A stretch of DNA of 64,000 nucleotides, taken from the NCBI GenBank assembly GCA_023415835.1, contig JAEZJK010000002.1, positions 1-64,000 on the forward strand, read 5' to 3'. The DNA comes from Bacillota bacterium. GTDB taxonomy: Bacteria > Bacillota > UBA4882 > UBA8346. The position numbers and the translations under genes are program-made. Shown piece after piece: positions 1 through 8,817 of the stretch. The notes beneath the pieces were generated by a model. It searched no databases and was not told where the DNA came from. It saw nothing but the letters and a program-made list of their open reading frames with translations. Every line of letters starts with the position of its first letter. Position 1 is the first letter of the stretch.

Positions 1-413
1 TTTACAGGACGTAAAAAAGCGGTCGCCAACGAAAGGCTAAGCCTATTTGCCAGACAGAAGGCCAGGGAGGGCGAAGACCCTCTAAAAACCGGGATGAATT
101 GCAGGAGGTCTGGAACCACGCCGGTTCTATGGGACAGGATGTCCACAAGGCGAGGCCCCACGGATGGATAAGGCCGAGCCCAGCGCCCTTTTTGCGTCAC
201 TTTTTGGGCGAGCAAAAAGCGACCCGCCGCCGGAACCGTGGACTCACAGAAATTATGAAGAGTGAAGTTCGAAGTTCAAAATAATACCTACACAATATTT
301 TCCGCGTAACGTTTACTAAAGCAAGTGACTGATCCCCGATGCTGACATCAACAACATCTACACCCTCAAACAAATCTCCCTCTTTACGCCCGCAATGTTA
401 TCAGAGATAGGAT
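1..413. other. No supported gene at the left edge
   Basis: I see no convincing gene here. The first 240 bases are richer in G and C than the flanking DNA and contain a 61-codon open frame (99-284) without a ribosome site or recognisable domain, so I do not call it. It could be the tail of a dispersed repeat or decayed gene that extends beyond the window. Bases 285-413 are AT-rich spacer downstream of the minus-strand deacetylase gene. Confidence 0.5.
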
Positions 414-1736
414 CTATCTATCTAACAGCTCTGAAACCGTCACCAACTCAATTCCCGCCTTTTCGAACTCCGGAAGCATTTCCATAATTGCTTCCGCCGT
501 TCCATTCCGCACATGCCCGATACCGATGGCTTCCCCTTTTTTTAAAGCAATTTTTATTAATTGCCGCAAAGCTTTCTTTTTGGAATCTATATCTTCCAAA
601 TTATCGATAAAAACGTCCCTTTTATTGAATTTCACCTGATGATGGCGGGCTACGGTCTCTCCTAACGAACTTAGGCTCGTCATACTATCCACAAAATAAA
701 TGTTTTTATTTTTGATAAAGCCCATAATAATTTCCATCAACCGTTCATCGGCAGTCCCGGCTGAACCCATATGATTGTTGATCCCAACCGCTCCGGGAAC
801 TTGGTTTAAATTTGCCTCAAGTTGGTCAATAATCTCTGCCTCGGTCCAATCTCTTTTGATCAGTCCCGGCCCGGGATTATTTTTCCGGTCTATAGGCTCC
901 AGCGGCAAGTGTAAAATAACCTCGAAGCCACGCTCTCTAGCAGCCTCAACATATTCACCGGCATAAGGTGTGAAAGGTAATACCGCCCAGGTCAATCTGG
1001 CCGGCACCTGTAACATCGCATCGGCAGCCTTTCTTACCGAACCAACGTCGTCAATGATCAATGCTACTCGCGGTTTTTTTATTACCGGGGCATTCTTGGG
1101 AACCTCAATTTTGACCGGGGGCAAGATTTTAGGAGGTAGTCTTGGAATCAGCCCCGGCCATTTCGAATGAAGATCGGCTTTAGAGGGAGTTACCAGGGTT
1201 AACTGCTGCATTGGAAGTTTTTTTATGCCTCCCGGCACTGCTACCGGTAACTCGCTACTCAACCTTAACCATAATTGATCTTTTTGATACCCCCATTTAA
1301 GATCCGCCGTGTCTATTTTTAGTGACCGGTTAATTTCTTCCCATTCGCTAACCAATTCACTCATATCTTTCTCAGTTGCTCCGGATGGTAATAAAATTTG
1401 GCTCTTGGCGTTAACCCACTTGACCTCGTTCTTACTCAATCTTTTCTCTTCCAGTTTAGTCTCCGCTTGCAAAAGAAGGCTCTCTTGGTCCCATCTTTTA
1501 CGGGCTAACGCTTCCTTCCACAACCCATCAAACGAACTTTGAATGGTGGTAAGATCATTAAGCCCCTTCTCCAACTCCCGATAATCCGGATTATGCAGTC
1601 CTGAAGTCGCCGGTTTGGCCGGAGACCAAACGGAGACAAAGAATAATAACCCGGCATAAGCCAGGTAAAAAATAAAGGCCGTTTTTTGATCAGGTGTCAA
1701 CGGCCGCAATGAAATCACATCCTCTCGGTAAAGCAA
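414..1736 (-). CDS. Divergent polysaccharide deacetylase family protein (YibQ/DUF610)
   Basis: Protein of 440 residues with one N-terminal membrane segment (about residues 20-37), a roughly 150-residue helical linker, and a C-terminal divergent polysaccharide deacetylase domain (about 220-440). The domain begins with the family hallmark ALIIDDVG and continues with AVLPFTPYA, HLPLEP and a GINNHMGS segment. Members are thought to act on envelope polysaccharide, but their reaction is not established. It is the last gene of a minus-strand cluster starting at ftsE, 61 bp after the S41 protease. The start is uncertain: the longest frame opens with TTG, and a second TTG at 1709 lies better placed behind an AGAGG stretch. 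Family assignment is firm; enzymatic activity is not. Confidence 0.85.
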   Translation of the reverse strand: MLYREDVISLRPLTPDQKTAFIFYLAYAGLLFFVSVWSPAKPATSGLHNPDYRELEKGLNDLTTIQSSFDGLWKEALARKRWDQESLLLQAETKLEEKRLSKNEVKWVNAKSQILLPSGATEKDMSELVSEWEEINRSLKIDTADLKWGYQKDQLWLRLSSELPVAVPGGIKKLPMQQLTLVTPSKADLHSKWPGLIPRLPPKILPPVKIEVPKNAPVIKKPRVALIIDDVGSVRKAADAMLQVPARLTWAVLPFTPYAGEYVEAARERGFEVILHLPLEPIDRKNNPGPGLIKRDWTEAEIIDQLEANLNQVPGAVGINNHMGSAGTADERLMEIIMGFIKNKNIYFVDSMTSLSSLGETVARHHQVKFNKRDVFIDNLEDIDSKKKALRQLIKIALKKGEAIGIGHVRNGTAEAIMEMLPEFEKAGIELVTVSELLDR

Positions 1737-1797
1737 GAAAAATAGTTACCATTTTATTTATGAGATTTCGTTTTAACCAAAACTCTCTTTTCCCGGG

Positions 1798-3078
1798 TCA
1801 TCCCGCTTTCTTTAGCCCGGAATCATTCATCTGTTTGGGAAGCACTTTAAGAGCTTCTTCTTCCTGGAGCTTTTGCATTTTAAAGAATGGTTCCGGATTT
1901 CCTTCCTTCAACAGCCGATCCATAGCGCCCGGAATTTCAACCAACCGGTCCGGTTGAACCCCTCGTTTATGGATATTAACCTTTCCCGATGTCAAATAAC
2001 TGGCTATGGTAATGGTTACTCCAACGCCTCCGGGTAATTTCTTAACCTCTTGAATTAGGTCTTTGCCAAAGGTATGGTTCCCAACTAGAATAGCCCGCTT
2101 TTGATCTTTCAAAGCCCCGGCTACAATCTCCGAAGCGCTGGCGCTCCAGTTGTCTACCAGAACCGCCATCGGAAGTTGTCTGTGTTGAGATTCGATTGCC
2201 TGAATACTTTGTAAAGGGTAACTCCGGCGCTGCACATGTAAGATCGGAGTTTTCTCCGGAATGAACTGGCTTGCCACTTTAATAGCGGCATCCAGCGATC
2301 CTCCCGGATTTGCCCTTAAATCGAGCACCATTGCTTTTATTTTATCAGAATTATCGATAGTCTTTAAACTCTGATCCAGGTCAACCGGGGTAGTCTCCGC
2401 AAACTGGGAAATCCGGATATAAGCGTATTCTCCAAGAACCGAATCTTGTTTGACCGTCAGTTCGACGGTTGGGATTAAGATATTCTCCCGGACAATATTG
2501 AAATCAATTTCCCGGCGCTTTTCAGCTTCACCCCGGGCTACCTTTATCCAGACCTTGGTTCCGGCCGCTCCACGGATACGGGCGATTGCGACCTCAGAAC
2601 TTAAATCCTTGACCGATGCATCCCCAACTTTGATAATTCGGTCGCCTTGTTGTAATCCAGCCCGCTCACTCGGTGAATTTTTAACCACCGAAGAAATTAA
2701 TAACTCCTCATCCTTAGGGATTAGGTAGACTCCGATGCCTCCGAAGCTTCCCTTGGTCTCCTTAGTTAACTCAGCATACTCATTTTTATTGAGGAACCGG
2801 GTATAAGGATCTTTAAGGCTCTTAAGCATCCCTTCAATATTCCCGGTCCTCCAGTAAACTTTCATCAGTTTTGTTAAATCCACCGGTTGATAATAATTAA
2901 GCTTTAAGACTCCCATTAAATAAAATGCCGACGCCAGATCACGGTATTTTCCCTGTCGGGCGTAATCCTGCCACCACCAGCCTAAGCCCCCGGCAAAGAT
3001 AAAAAATATTACCAGCGCTATTTGACGCCACTTAGGCTTATTAAAAAACAAATAAACCGCTCCTTTTCCAAGTTGCAT
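1798..3078 (-). CDS. S41 family carboxyl-terminal processing protease (CtpA-like)
   Basis: Protein of 426 residues with an N-terminal membrane anchor (about 17-35), a PDZ domain (about 110-190, with GGIGVYL and AGLQQGDRIIKV) and an S41 protease core. The serine-lysine dyad is visible as SASASEIVAGAL followed by TFGKDLIQ. Enzymes of this family cut the C-terminal ends of exported proteins and cell-wall hydrolases outside the membrane. The neighbouring M23 hydrolase, 27 bp upstream, is a plausible client or partner. The ribosome site is weak, so the start is less certain than the function. Confidence 0.9.
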   Translation of the reverse strand: MQLGKGAVYLFFNKPKWRQIALVIFFIFAGGLGWWWQDYARQGKYRDLASAFYLMGVLKLNYYQPVDLTKLMKVYWRTGNIEGMLKSLKDPYTRFLNKNEYAELTKETKGSFGGIGVYLIPKDEELLISSVVKNSPSERAGLQQGDRIIKVGDASVKDLSSEVAIARIRGAAGTKVWIKVARGEAEKRREIDFNIVRENILIPTVELTVKQDSVLGEYAYIRISQFAETTPVDLDQSLKTIDNSDKIKAMVLDLRANPGGSLDAAIKVASQFIPEKTPILHVQRRSYPLQSIQAIESQHRQLPMAVLVDNWSASASEIVAGALKDQKRAILVGNHTFGKDLIQEVKKLPGGVGVTITIASYLTSGKVNIHKRGVQPDRLVEIPGAMDRLLKEGNPEPFFKMQKLQEEEALKVLPKQMNDSGLKKAG

Positions 3079-3105
3079 TCTAACTTGCCATATGGCAACA
3101 AGTTA

Positions 3106-4251
3106 TTAAATGTAGTTCAACGGATCCACCGGCACACCATCCTTACGGACTTCAAAATGCAAATGCGGACCGGTGCTTAGGCCGGTGCTTCCCACTTTAG
3201 CAATGATTTGGCCTTTGGAAACTGTTTGCCCCTTGGTGGCCAATAATTGACTACAATGGGCATATACCGTAGAAATTCCCGCGCCATGGTCTAAGGTGAG
3301 CATAAGCCCGTAGCCGCCGTTGCGGCCGCTAAAAATTACCACTGCATAGTCGGATGCGGCTATCGGCGTACCCATACCGGCGGAAATATCAAGGCCGGTA
3401 TGATATTTTCGTTTCTTTAGGATCGGGTGGATCCGGTATCCAAAGTATGAGGTAATGTCTCCCGAAACTGGCCAGATATATTTCCCGGAGCCCAGGGCAG
3501 TTTTACTCTGATTTTGAAGATCACGGATTTGGGATTCCATTGATTTGGAAAGCTCTTCGAGTTCATCAAGGGCATCTTCCAAAAGACGGCGATCATCTTG
3601 GATTTTGGAAAGTTCTCTTTGAGTAGCTTGGATTTTTGATAAGTATCTAGTTTGTTCATATTTATTCTGATTCTGTAACCTGGTGAATAGGTTTTTCTGC
3701 TTTTCCAGATCCTGTTGTTGCTTTGAAATCTCCTCTTTTTTCTGGGTAATAAGGTCCTGTTGTTCCCGTAGGGTATTTATACTATGTACATCCGCCATTA
3801 CAAAGCGTTTAACCATTCCAAACCTGGTTATGAACTCCCCAAAATCCTTAGCCTCAAATAAAATTTCAAAATAACTTTGGTATCCATATTTATATATAGC
3901 TAAAATTCGTTCACTCAGAACCCCTTGTTGTTTATTAATTTCCGATTCTAATCTTTGAAGTTCCCCTTCAGTGTTATTCATCTTATATCTGATAAATTCA
4001 ATATTCTTTTCAGTTTTTCCAATTCTCGAATTTAACGTCTGTAAATTATTGCTTACTTTATCCAGTTCTTTCTGGCTCTTGACCAAGCTTCCGATCACCG
4101 AGTGCTCTTTGATTTTTGTCTGGGTCAGTTGCTTCTTAGTCTGATCAATTTTGTTCTCAATTTCCTCCTCGGTGATACTCCAGCTTATGGAATTCACTGT
4201 GAAAAATGACATCAGCAACAGCGCAAGTAAAAACCGGACTTGTCGTACCAT
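3106..4251 (-). CDS. Coiled-coil M23 murein hydrolase (EnvC/LytM type)
   Basis: Exported protein of 381 residues: signal peptide (about 1-25), long coiled coil (about 28-250) and a C-terminal M23/LytM endopeptidase domain (about 265-381). The zinc ligands are all present (H284 and D288 in HTGLD, H365 in HLHF), as is the conserved H332 in VYAH. It is therefore predicted to be an active peptidoglycan hydrolase, unlike Escherichia coli EnvC, whose LytM domain only activates amidases. The gene sits 88 bp behind ftsX, and FtsEX is known to gate coiled-coil hydrolases of this kind. A GGAGG site lies seven bases before the ATG. Confidence 0.92.
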   Translation of the reverse strand: MVRQVRFLLALLLMSFFTVNSISWSITEEEIENKIDQTKKQLTQTKIKEHSVIGSLVKSQKELDKVSNNLQTLNSRIGKTEKNIEFIRYKMNNTEGELQRLESEINKQQGVLSERILAIYKYGYQSYFEILFEAKDFGEFITRFGMVKRFVMADVHSINTLREQQDLITQKKEEISKQQQDLEKQKNLFTRLQNQNKYEQTRYLSKIQATQRELSKIQDDRRLLEDALDELEELSKSMESQIRDLQNQSKTALGSGKYIWPVSGDITSYFGYRIHPILKKRKYHTGLDISAGMGTPIAASDYAVVIFSGRNGGYGLMLTLDHGAGISTVYAHCSQLLATKGQTVSKGQIIAKVGSTGLSTGPHLHFEVRKDGVPVDPLNYI

Positions 4252-4339
4252 CTCTAAACCTCCATGTCTCGCTAGTTTAATTTTCTCTAATTTCTAAAGA
4301 GTAGTATGGTTGCTACCCCTAAAATGCTAGCCTCCCCTG

Positions 4340-5209
4340 TCAAACCCGTAAAAATTTCTTCAGTGACACCATACTGCCCAACACACCAAACGAAACTCCC
4401 AAAATCGTCATTAAAACAAACATTTGCCGATTGATAACCCGTTCCGCCAGCAAAGGTATGAACGGCGCCAACTGCTTTATATACTGGATCACAAGATAAT
4501 ACCCTTTAGAAAGAAGTAATAAAGCGATGATCGCCCCGATCATCCCCAACATAATTCCCTCAATCATAAACGGCCACCGGATAAACCAATTGGTCGCCCC
4601 TACCAACTTCATGATCTCAATCTCTTTACGCCTGGCAAAAACGGTTATCCTAATGGTATTAACGATTATATATAATACTACCACACCGATAATTGTTACC
4701 AAGCCAATTCCTACCGCCCAAATAATTTGAACAATTATCAGCATCGCTTCTACAAAGGTCTCTCCATACTCAATCTCATCGATGCCCTCAAGGGTTCCCA
4801 CTTTTTTGGCTAAAGTTTTCACCTTGGCGTCATCCTGAAGCTTAATATTAATCATATTTGGCAGAGGGTTCTCGGTTGCCCTAAATAAATCATTTACCCC
4901 TAAATTTTTCTCCAGCCATTTGGCCCCTTCTTCTTTGGAAATAAACTTGACGTCTTTAACGCCTTGATACTCAATGATCTTTGATTGTAAAAAGTAAGGA
5001 TCAGCGCCATCCTTGAGATAGACACGAAGTTCCAAAACACCCTTAGCCATATCCAACAGATAATTACTATTGGCGATTACAATATAAAAAGAACCTAATA
5101 CGATTAAGGATAAAGTGATGGTCACAATAGTAGCTATCGTCATTAATCCATTACGGCTAAGGCCAACTGAAGCTTCCTTGGTGAAATACCACATTGTCTT
5201 GATTTTCAA
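4340..5209 (-). CDS. ftsX: Cell-division ABC transporter permease FtsX
   Basis: Protein of 289 residues with the FtsX plan: a first membrane segment near 22-46, an extracellular domain of about 110 residues, then three membrane segments in the C-terminal half. The cytoplasmic turn containing FARRKEIEIMKLVGA is diagnostic for FtsX-type permeases. Its ATG overlaps the ftsE stop by four bases, so the two are translationally coupled. With FtsE it should transmit ATP hydrolysis across the membrane to control the coiled-coil M23 hydrolase encoded next. Confidence 0.96.
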   Translation of the reverse strand: MKIKTMWYFTKEASVGLSRNGLMTIATIVTITLSLIVLGSFYIVIANSNYLLDMAKGVLELRVYLKDGADPYFLQSKIIEYQGVKDVKFISKEEGAKWLEKNLGVNDLFRATENPLPNMINIKLQDDAKVKTLAKKVGTLEGIDEIEYGETFVEAMLIIVQIIWAVGIGLVTIIGVVVLYIIVNTIRITVFARRKEIEIMKLVGATNWFIRWPFMIEGIMLGMIGAIIALLLLSKGYYLVIQYIKQLAPFIPLLAERVINRQMFVLMTILGVSFGVLGSMVSLKKFLRV

Positions 5210-5886
5210 AGTTCGTAAACCCCTTTCTGTTCATCTCTGCAGATTCGTCCACATTCAAGGGCTACGACCCGGCGCCTCATTTTATCAACGATCGTTTTAT
5301 TATGAGTAGCCATAATCACGGTGGTGCCACGCTTGTTGATCTCCAGGAGCAGATCCATAATTCCCCAAGAAGTGTCCGGATCCAAATTCCCAGTAGGTTC
5401 GTCCGCCAATAACACCAAAGGGCGGTTAACGATAGCGCGGGCAAGTGAGACACGCTGTTGTTCACCACCTGATAATTCCGACGGAAAGATTTTTGCTTTA
5501 TTCTTTAGTCCCACCAATTCCAGGACTGCCGGTACTTGTTTTAAAATATCTTTGCGTGAAGTTTCAATTACTTCAAGCGCAAACGCTATATTTTCAAATA
5601 CATTTTTGTTGGGAAGGAGTTTGTAGTCCTGGAATATCACCCCGATATTCCTACGGAAAACCGATACTTCGCTCTCTTTCATTTTGACCAGGTTTTTTCG
5701 TCCGATATAAATTGTTCCTTGGGTCGGCAATTCACGGCGGATAATCATTTTAATGAAGGTGGTTTTTCCAGCCCCGCTCGGGCCGACGAGAAATACAAAT
5801 TCTCCTTTGTCAATAAACATATTTACGTTATTTAGCGCTGTTATCCCATTGGGGTAGACCTTAGAAACACCTTGAAACTGAATCAA
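5206..5886 (-). CDS. ftsE: Cell-division ABC transporter ATPase FtsE
   Basis: ABC ATPase of 226 residues, the normal FtsE length. Walker A is GPSGAGKTT (35-43), the Q-loop is at about residue 86, the signature LSGGEQ is at 138-143 and Walker B LVLLADEP at 157-164. It is the first gene of the envelope cluster and is coupled to ftsX by a four-base overlap. FtsEX links divisome or wall-growth signals to peptidoglycan hydrolases. The 511 bp upstream are AT-rich and must hold its promoter, which I could not pin down. Confidence 0.96.
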   Translation of the reverse strand: MIQFQGVSKVYPNGITALNNVNMFIDKGEFVFLVGPSGAGKTTFIKMIIRRELPTQGTIYIGRKNLVKMKESEVSVFRRNIGVIFQDYKLLPNKNVFENIAFALEVIETSRKDILKQVPAVLELVGLKNKAKIFPSELSGGEQQRVSLARAIVNRPLVLLADEPTGNLDPDTSWGIMDLLLEINKRGTTVIMATHNKTIVDKMRRRVVALECGRICRDEQKGVYEL

Positions 5887-6397
5887 TACTGTTCACCTCT
5901 GGGAAATTTAAATTTTCTTCGATATTTCGACACTATTAATTCAGTTCCTGCCTTTAATGAGATCCAAATCTGCCCTCAACGAAAATAGCAACCATTCTCA
6001 CCAAACTCAACTTTTGAAATATAACTTCCCTACCTACAATCATCGGTTAGTAGCCAATTAAGGTTGAGCCATTCATTTTAAAAACTTTAAAAGTAAAACC
6101 TAAATTTGAAATACCAAAAGCCTATTTATCTGATATAATATTAAACGGTTTACTATTATTCTACATCCATTTTAACATGTTTCACAAAACCTCCATAAAA
6201 TTTGCTCTTTGATCGATACTTTAGAAAGCAATCTTGCTAAAGTTATCAATGTTTTTTGACGAAGTAATTAACTGAAGATATGGCTGCATTTATGGATCCC
6301 TAAAAACTTTATGCAACATATCAATTGATCAGGCAAACCTATCTAATACTTTTTTGCAATTTACTAATAGTTAACGAAATGGGAAGGGGATTCGGGC
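5887..6397. other. AT-rich divergent intergenic region between ftsE and the parM-like gene
   Basis: A 511-bp AT-rich spacer between divergent operons. It should hold the ftsE promoter and that of the parM-like operon. I looked for iterated direct repeats of the kind that form ParM-type centromeres (parC) and found no clear array, only a weak inverted repeat CTTTAGA/CTAAAG near 6220-6242. The last 20 bases hold a GGAAGGGGA ribosome site for the actin-like gene. Confidence 0.6.
6131..6139 (+). promoter_or_regulatory. Possible extended -10 promoter upstream of parM-like operon
   Basis: TGATATAAT matches an extended -10 element (TGnTATAAT) for the housekeeping sigma factor. No good -35 lies at the right spacing. 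It is about 260 bp upstream of the actin-like start codon, so the assignment is tentative. Confidence 0.3.
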
Positions 6398-7453
6398 ATG
6401 GAAAAAAATATTGGTATTGATCTGGGTTACGGTTTTGTTAAAATTTCTGATGGAAAAAAAGATAAATTATTTCCTTCAGTTGTGGGACAAGCTCGGAATT
6501 TACGTTATGTCACTGATGAAAGCCCCGAGCAGAACATGATTAATAACTTACATGTTGCCGTTGATGGCCGGGAATATTTCGTAGGTGATTTAGCCAATCG
6601 TCAATCGGATGTTGTTTTATTTTCCTTAAACGAAAGCCGCATGGACGAGAGTATCAGTAAGGTTTTACTTACTACTGCCCTGGCTTTATTGGCGGAAGGC
6701 CATAATACCAATTTTAATATTGTAACCGGCCTTCCGGTGGGATTTTTTACCGAAACTAAACAAACAGTAACCCAATTATTTAAAGGACGTCATAAAATTT
6801 CATTAAAAAGAAATCAAACTTCCGACCAGGATTATACGGTTATGGTAAATGAGGTTAAAGTTTTACCCGAGCCCTTTGGCTCGCTATTCGATTTGATCCT
6901 CGACTATACCGGAAATATTGTCGATGAAAACCTAGCCGCCTCGAAGGTGGGAATTATCGATATCGGTTTTCGAACCACCGATTATATCGTGGTAGATAAC
7001 TTGGAAAATATCGACCGGCTTAGCGGTTCAAGCAACACTGCTTTAAGTACCGCCTATGTGCTAATTTCAGAGTTATTAAAGGAAGAATTTAAGATCTCCA
7101 AACCCATTTACCAACTGGATCAAATTGTACGGAGCGGAGAAATCCGTATTTCCGGAAAAACTTATAATCTTGAGGAAATTATTAAGCATGCTTTCAGCGT
7201 CGTTGCCGAAAAACTGATTACCGAAATAAACAGCCTTTGGATTAATAAATGGGAATTAGATATGGTCTTTATTACCGGGGGCGGCGGTGTCGCCTTAGCC
7301 CAGTACTTAATGCCTCATTTTGACAACTCCCTATTGGCGAAGGAAGCCCAATTTGCGAATGTTTACGGTTTCCGTAAGATGTCGCAACGCCTCTTTGGAA
7401 GCCGAACCCGGACTTCATCCAGTTTAGATGTGGCAGTTGGTAGCAATGACTGA
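6398..7453 (+). CDS. ParM/StbA-like actin-family ATPase
   Basis: Protein of 351 residues with the actin/Hsp70 nucleotide-binding plan of ParM/StbA/Alp proteins: phosphate-1 loop IDLGYGFVK (7-15), phosphate-2 loop IDIGFRTTD (187-195) and adenosine loop ITGGGG (292-297). Such proteins polymerise and usually push plasmids apart with a DNA-binding adaptor. Here no plasmid replication or partition gene is nearby; instead the stop overlaps the start of a gene for an Hfq-like protein by eight bases, and a third gene follows 13 bp later. The role could be residual plasmid partition, a chromosomal filament or an element-maintenance function. Family is firm; role is unknown. Confidence 0.85.
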   Translation: MEKNIGIDLGYGFVKISDGKKDKLFPSVVGQARNLRYVTDESPEQNMINNLHVAVDGREYFVGDLANRQSDVVLFSLNESRMDESISKVLLTTALALLAEGHNTNFNIVTGLPVGFFTETKQTVTQLFKGRHKISLKRNQTSDQDYTVMVNEVKVLPEPFGSLFDLILDYTGNIVDENLAASKVGIIDIGFRTTDYIVVDNLENIDRLSGSSNTALSTAYVLISELLKEEFKISKPIYQLDQIVRSGEIRISGKTYNLEEIIKHAFSVVAEKLITEINSLWINKWELDMVFITGGGGVALAQYLMPHFDNSLLAKEAQFANVYGFRKMSQRLFGSRTRTSSSLDVAVGSND

Positions 7454-7874
7454 ATTTGAAACCGGCATCTTCAACAGCGGACTAGTTTTAAATTATTTGT
7501 TACATAACAGAAGCAACTTCACCATCTATCTGGAGGACGGCGCCAAGATAGCCGGGACTTTATTGGGTTGGGACGCGGACTTCCTTTTAATTAAGGAAGG
7601 TAAATTTTTACAAATGATCCGGATTAATAAAATCCTACGCCTTCAGGCTGATTTGGAACAGGTTATAAGAATGGATTCTCCAGTTATACAGGAGAATTTT
7701 AATCAGCATTCTATTGAAACAACCAGAAACAATTCTTCTAATAATAATACTTTGACTAAATTTAAACCGGCCCTAACTGAAGTTAAAACGCCAGCAGCTG
7801 AACGCGAAAGTGAAAATTTAGAAACAAAAAGCGATTTTAAAGATAAATTAGACCATTTGGTAAAGAACTGGTAA
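7446..7874 (+). CDS. Hfq/Sm-like domain protein with disordered tail
   Basis: Protein of 142 residues from the ATG that overlaps the upstream stop (ATGACTGA). Residues 15-67 read like an Hfq Sm fold: LNYLLHNR matches the N-terminal helix, FTIYLEDGAKIAGTLLGWD the Sm1 strands, and LQMIRINKI the Sm2 strand. The Tyr-Lys-His of the Hfq RNA-binding pocket is replaced by Arg-Ile-Asn. Residues 80-142 are polar, Asn/Ser/Glu/Lys-rich and probably disordered. By position it could be the adaptor (the ParR or AlfB slot) of the actin-like ATPase, but an RNA- or DNA-binding role is inference. A longer frame from 7428 exists but has no better ribosome site. Confidence 0.7.
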   Translation: MTEFETGIFNSGLVLNYLLHNRSNFTIYLEDGAKIAGTLLGWDADFLLIKEGKFLQMIRINKILRLQADLEQVIRMDSPVIQENFNQHSIETTRNNSSNNNTLTKFKPALTEVKTPAAERESENLETKSDFKDKLDHLVKNW

Positions 7875-7887
7875 GGAGATCTTATCT

Positions 7888-8745
7888 ATGAGTGAAACAA
7901 CCGACACAACCGGCTTTATGGAAATGCTCTCCTTTCCTTATTATGCGCATTTACAGGCGCAACTCGCCAACCCTACCCATTCCATATCATGGAACAAAGT
8001 GGCTCTAATCGGGTATATTGATATTTTGTTATACGCTAAAGATCAAATACCCCCAGCCGGTTTTCAACGTAAAGTACGTATTTTATATGAAAGTTACCCA
8101 AATCTCAGCAGAAACTATCCGGTACTGGGAGACCTGGACGGGCTTTTCCGGGCCCTTAACCGGCTTGACAAAGATCAAGCGGAACTAGTAACATCCGTAG
8201 CCCTCCAGTGGCATTCCACTGTTCAAGAGATTGAAAAAATCTGTTTTGAACTGGCTGCCCGGCGTAATAACTTTAACGGCCCATCCCAACTAGCCGAAGC
8301 GCTTCAGCGTTCATTGTATCAATTGCAATCAACAGCAATCCTGCCTAAACTAAGCGGCTTTTTGGATGAGGAACAAGAAGAAATCCGGCGCTTAGCCCAG
8401 TTGAAACAGTATCCTATCACAGTCGTTCAAAAGATCAAATTTCAGCATCAATTCTCAGGTACTTTCCATACCGATAAAGAACCGATCCATTTCCTCTTCG
8501 AGAAAGATTCCGATCTTCAAGATTTAGTCAATAACATTAATAAAGCATTCTTCCGTCTGGTTAATTCGATCAATCAAAAACTCCCGGGACCCGATCGTAG
8601 CCTAAAAACGAACCAATCCAGTCAAAATTTATCTACACCCCAAGACTACCGCTTGGTTATTAATCTTTCTTATGATGGCAACGATGAAAACGAATATGAG
8701 TCCGATCTGTTTGCTAAACTCCGTAGCCTTTTACGGATAACATGA
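7888..8745 (+). CDS. Uncharacterised protein, third gene of the ParM-like operon
   Basis: Protein of 285 residues that I do not recognise. It has no signal peptide or membrane segment. Most of it (about 10-180) is predicted helical by eye, with a charged stretch near 165-175; a probable beta-rich segment follows (about 178-230), then a polar linker and a C-terminal segment LVINLSYDGNDENEYESDLF rich in acidic residues. It starts 13 bp after the Hfq-like gene behind AAGGAG, and a strong terminator follows, so it belongs to the same transcript. It may be a third component of the filament system, but nothing in the sequence proves this. Confidence 0.7.
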   Translation: MSETTDTTGFMEMLSFPYYAHLQAQLANPTHSISWNKVALIGYIDILLYAKDQIPPAGFQRKVRILYESYPNLSRNYPVLGDLDGLFRALNRLDKDQAELVTSVALQWHSTVQEIEKICFELAARRNNFNGPSQLAEALQRSLYQLQSTAILPKLSGFLDEEQEEIRRLAQLKQYPITVVQKIKFQHQFSGTFHTDKEPIHFLFEKDSDLQDLVNNINKAFFRLVNSINQKLPGPDRSLKTNQSSQNLSTPQDYRLVINLSYDGNDENEYESDLFAKLRSLLRIT

Positions 8746-8764
8746 AATGAACCTTACTTAAACG

Positions 8765-8793
8765 AAAAGCCTGGATATATTTCCAGGCTTTTT
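8765..8793. terminator. Bidirectional intrinsic terminator after the ParM-like operon
   Basis: An inverted repeat AAAAGCCTGGA/TCCAGGCTTTT with a seven-base loop is flanked by A and T tracts. It can end both the plus-strand operon (stop at 8745) and the convergent aldolase gene (stop at 8818). Confidence 0.85.
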
Positions 8794-8817
8794 GCATTTA
8801 GTTCCGAAGCAGCTATC

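Noticed and set aside
99..284. 61-codon open frame at the left edge
   Set aside because: No ribosome site, Arg-rich translation without domain, in a GC-rich patch; likely chance or repeat-derived.
414..1736. Classical NodB polysaccharide deacetylase
   Set aside because: The ALIIDDVG start and layout fit the divergent YibQ/DUF610 family, not the NodB catalytic motifs.
5887..6397. ParM-type centromere upstream of the actin-like gene
   Set aside because: No iterated direct repeats could be found by eye; only a weak inverted repeat.
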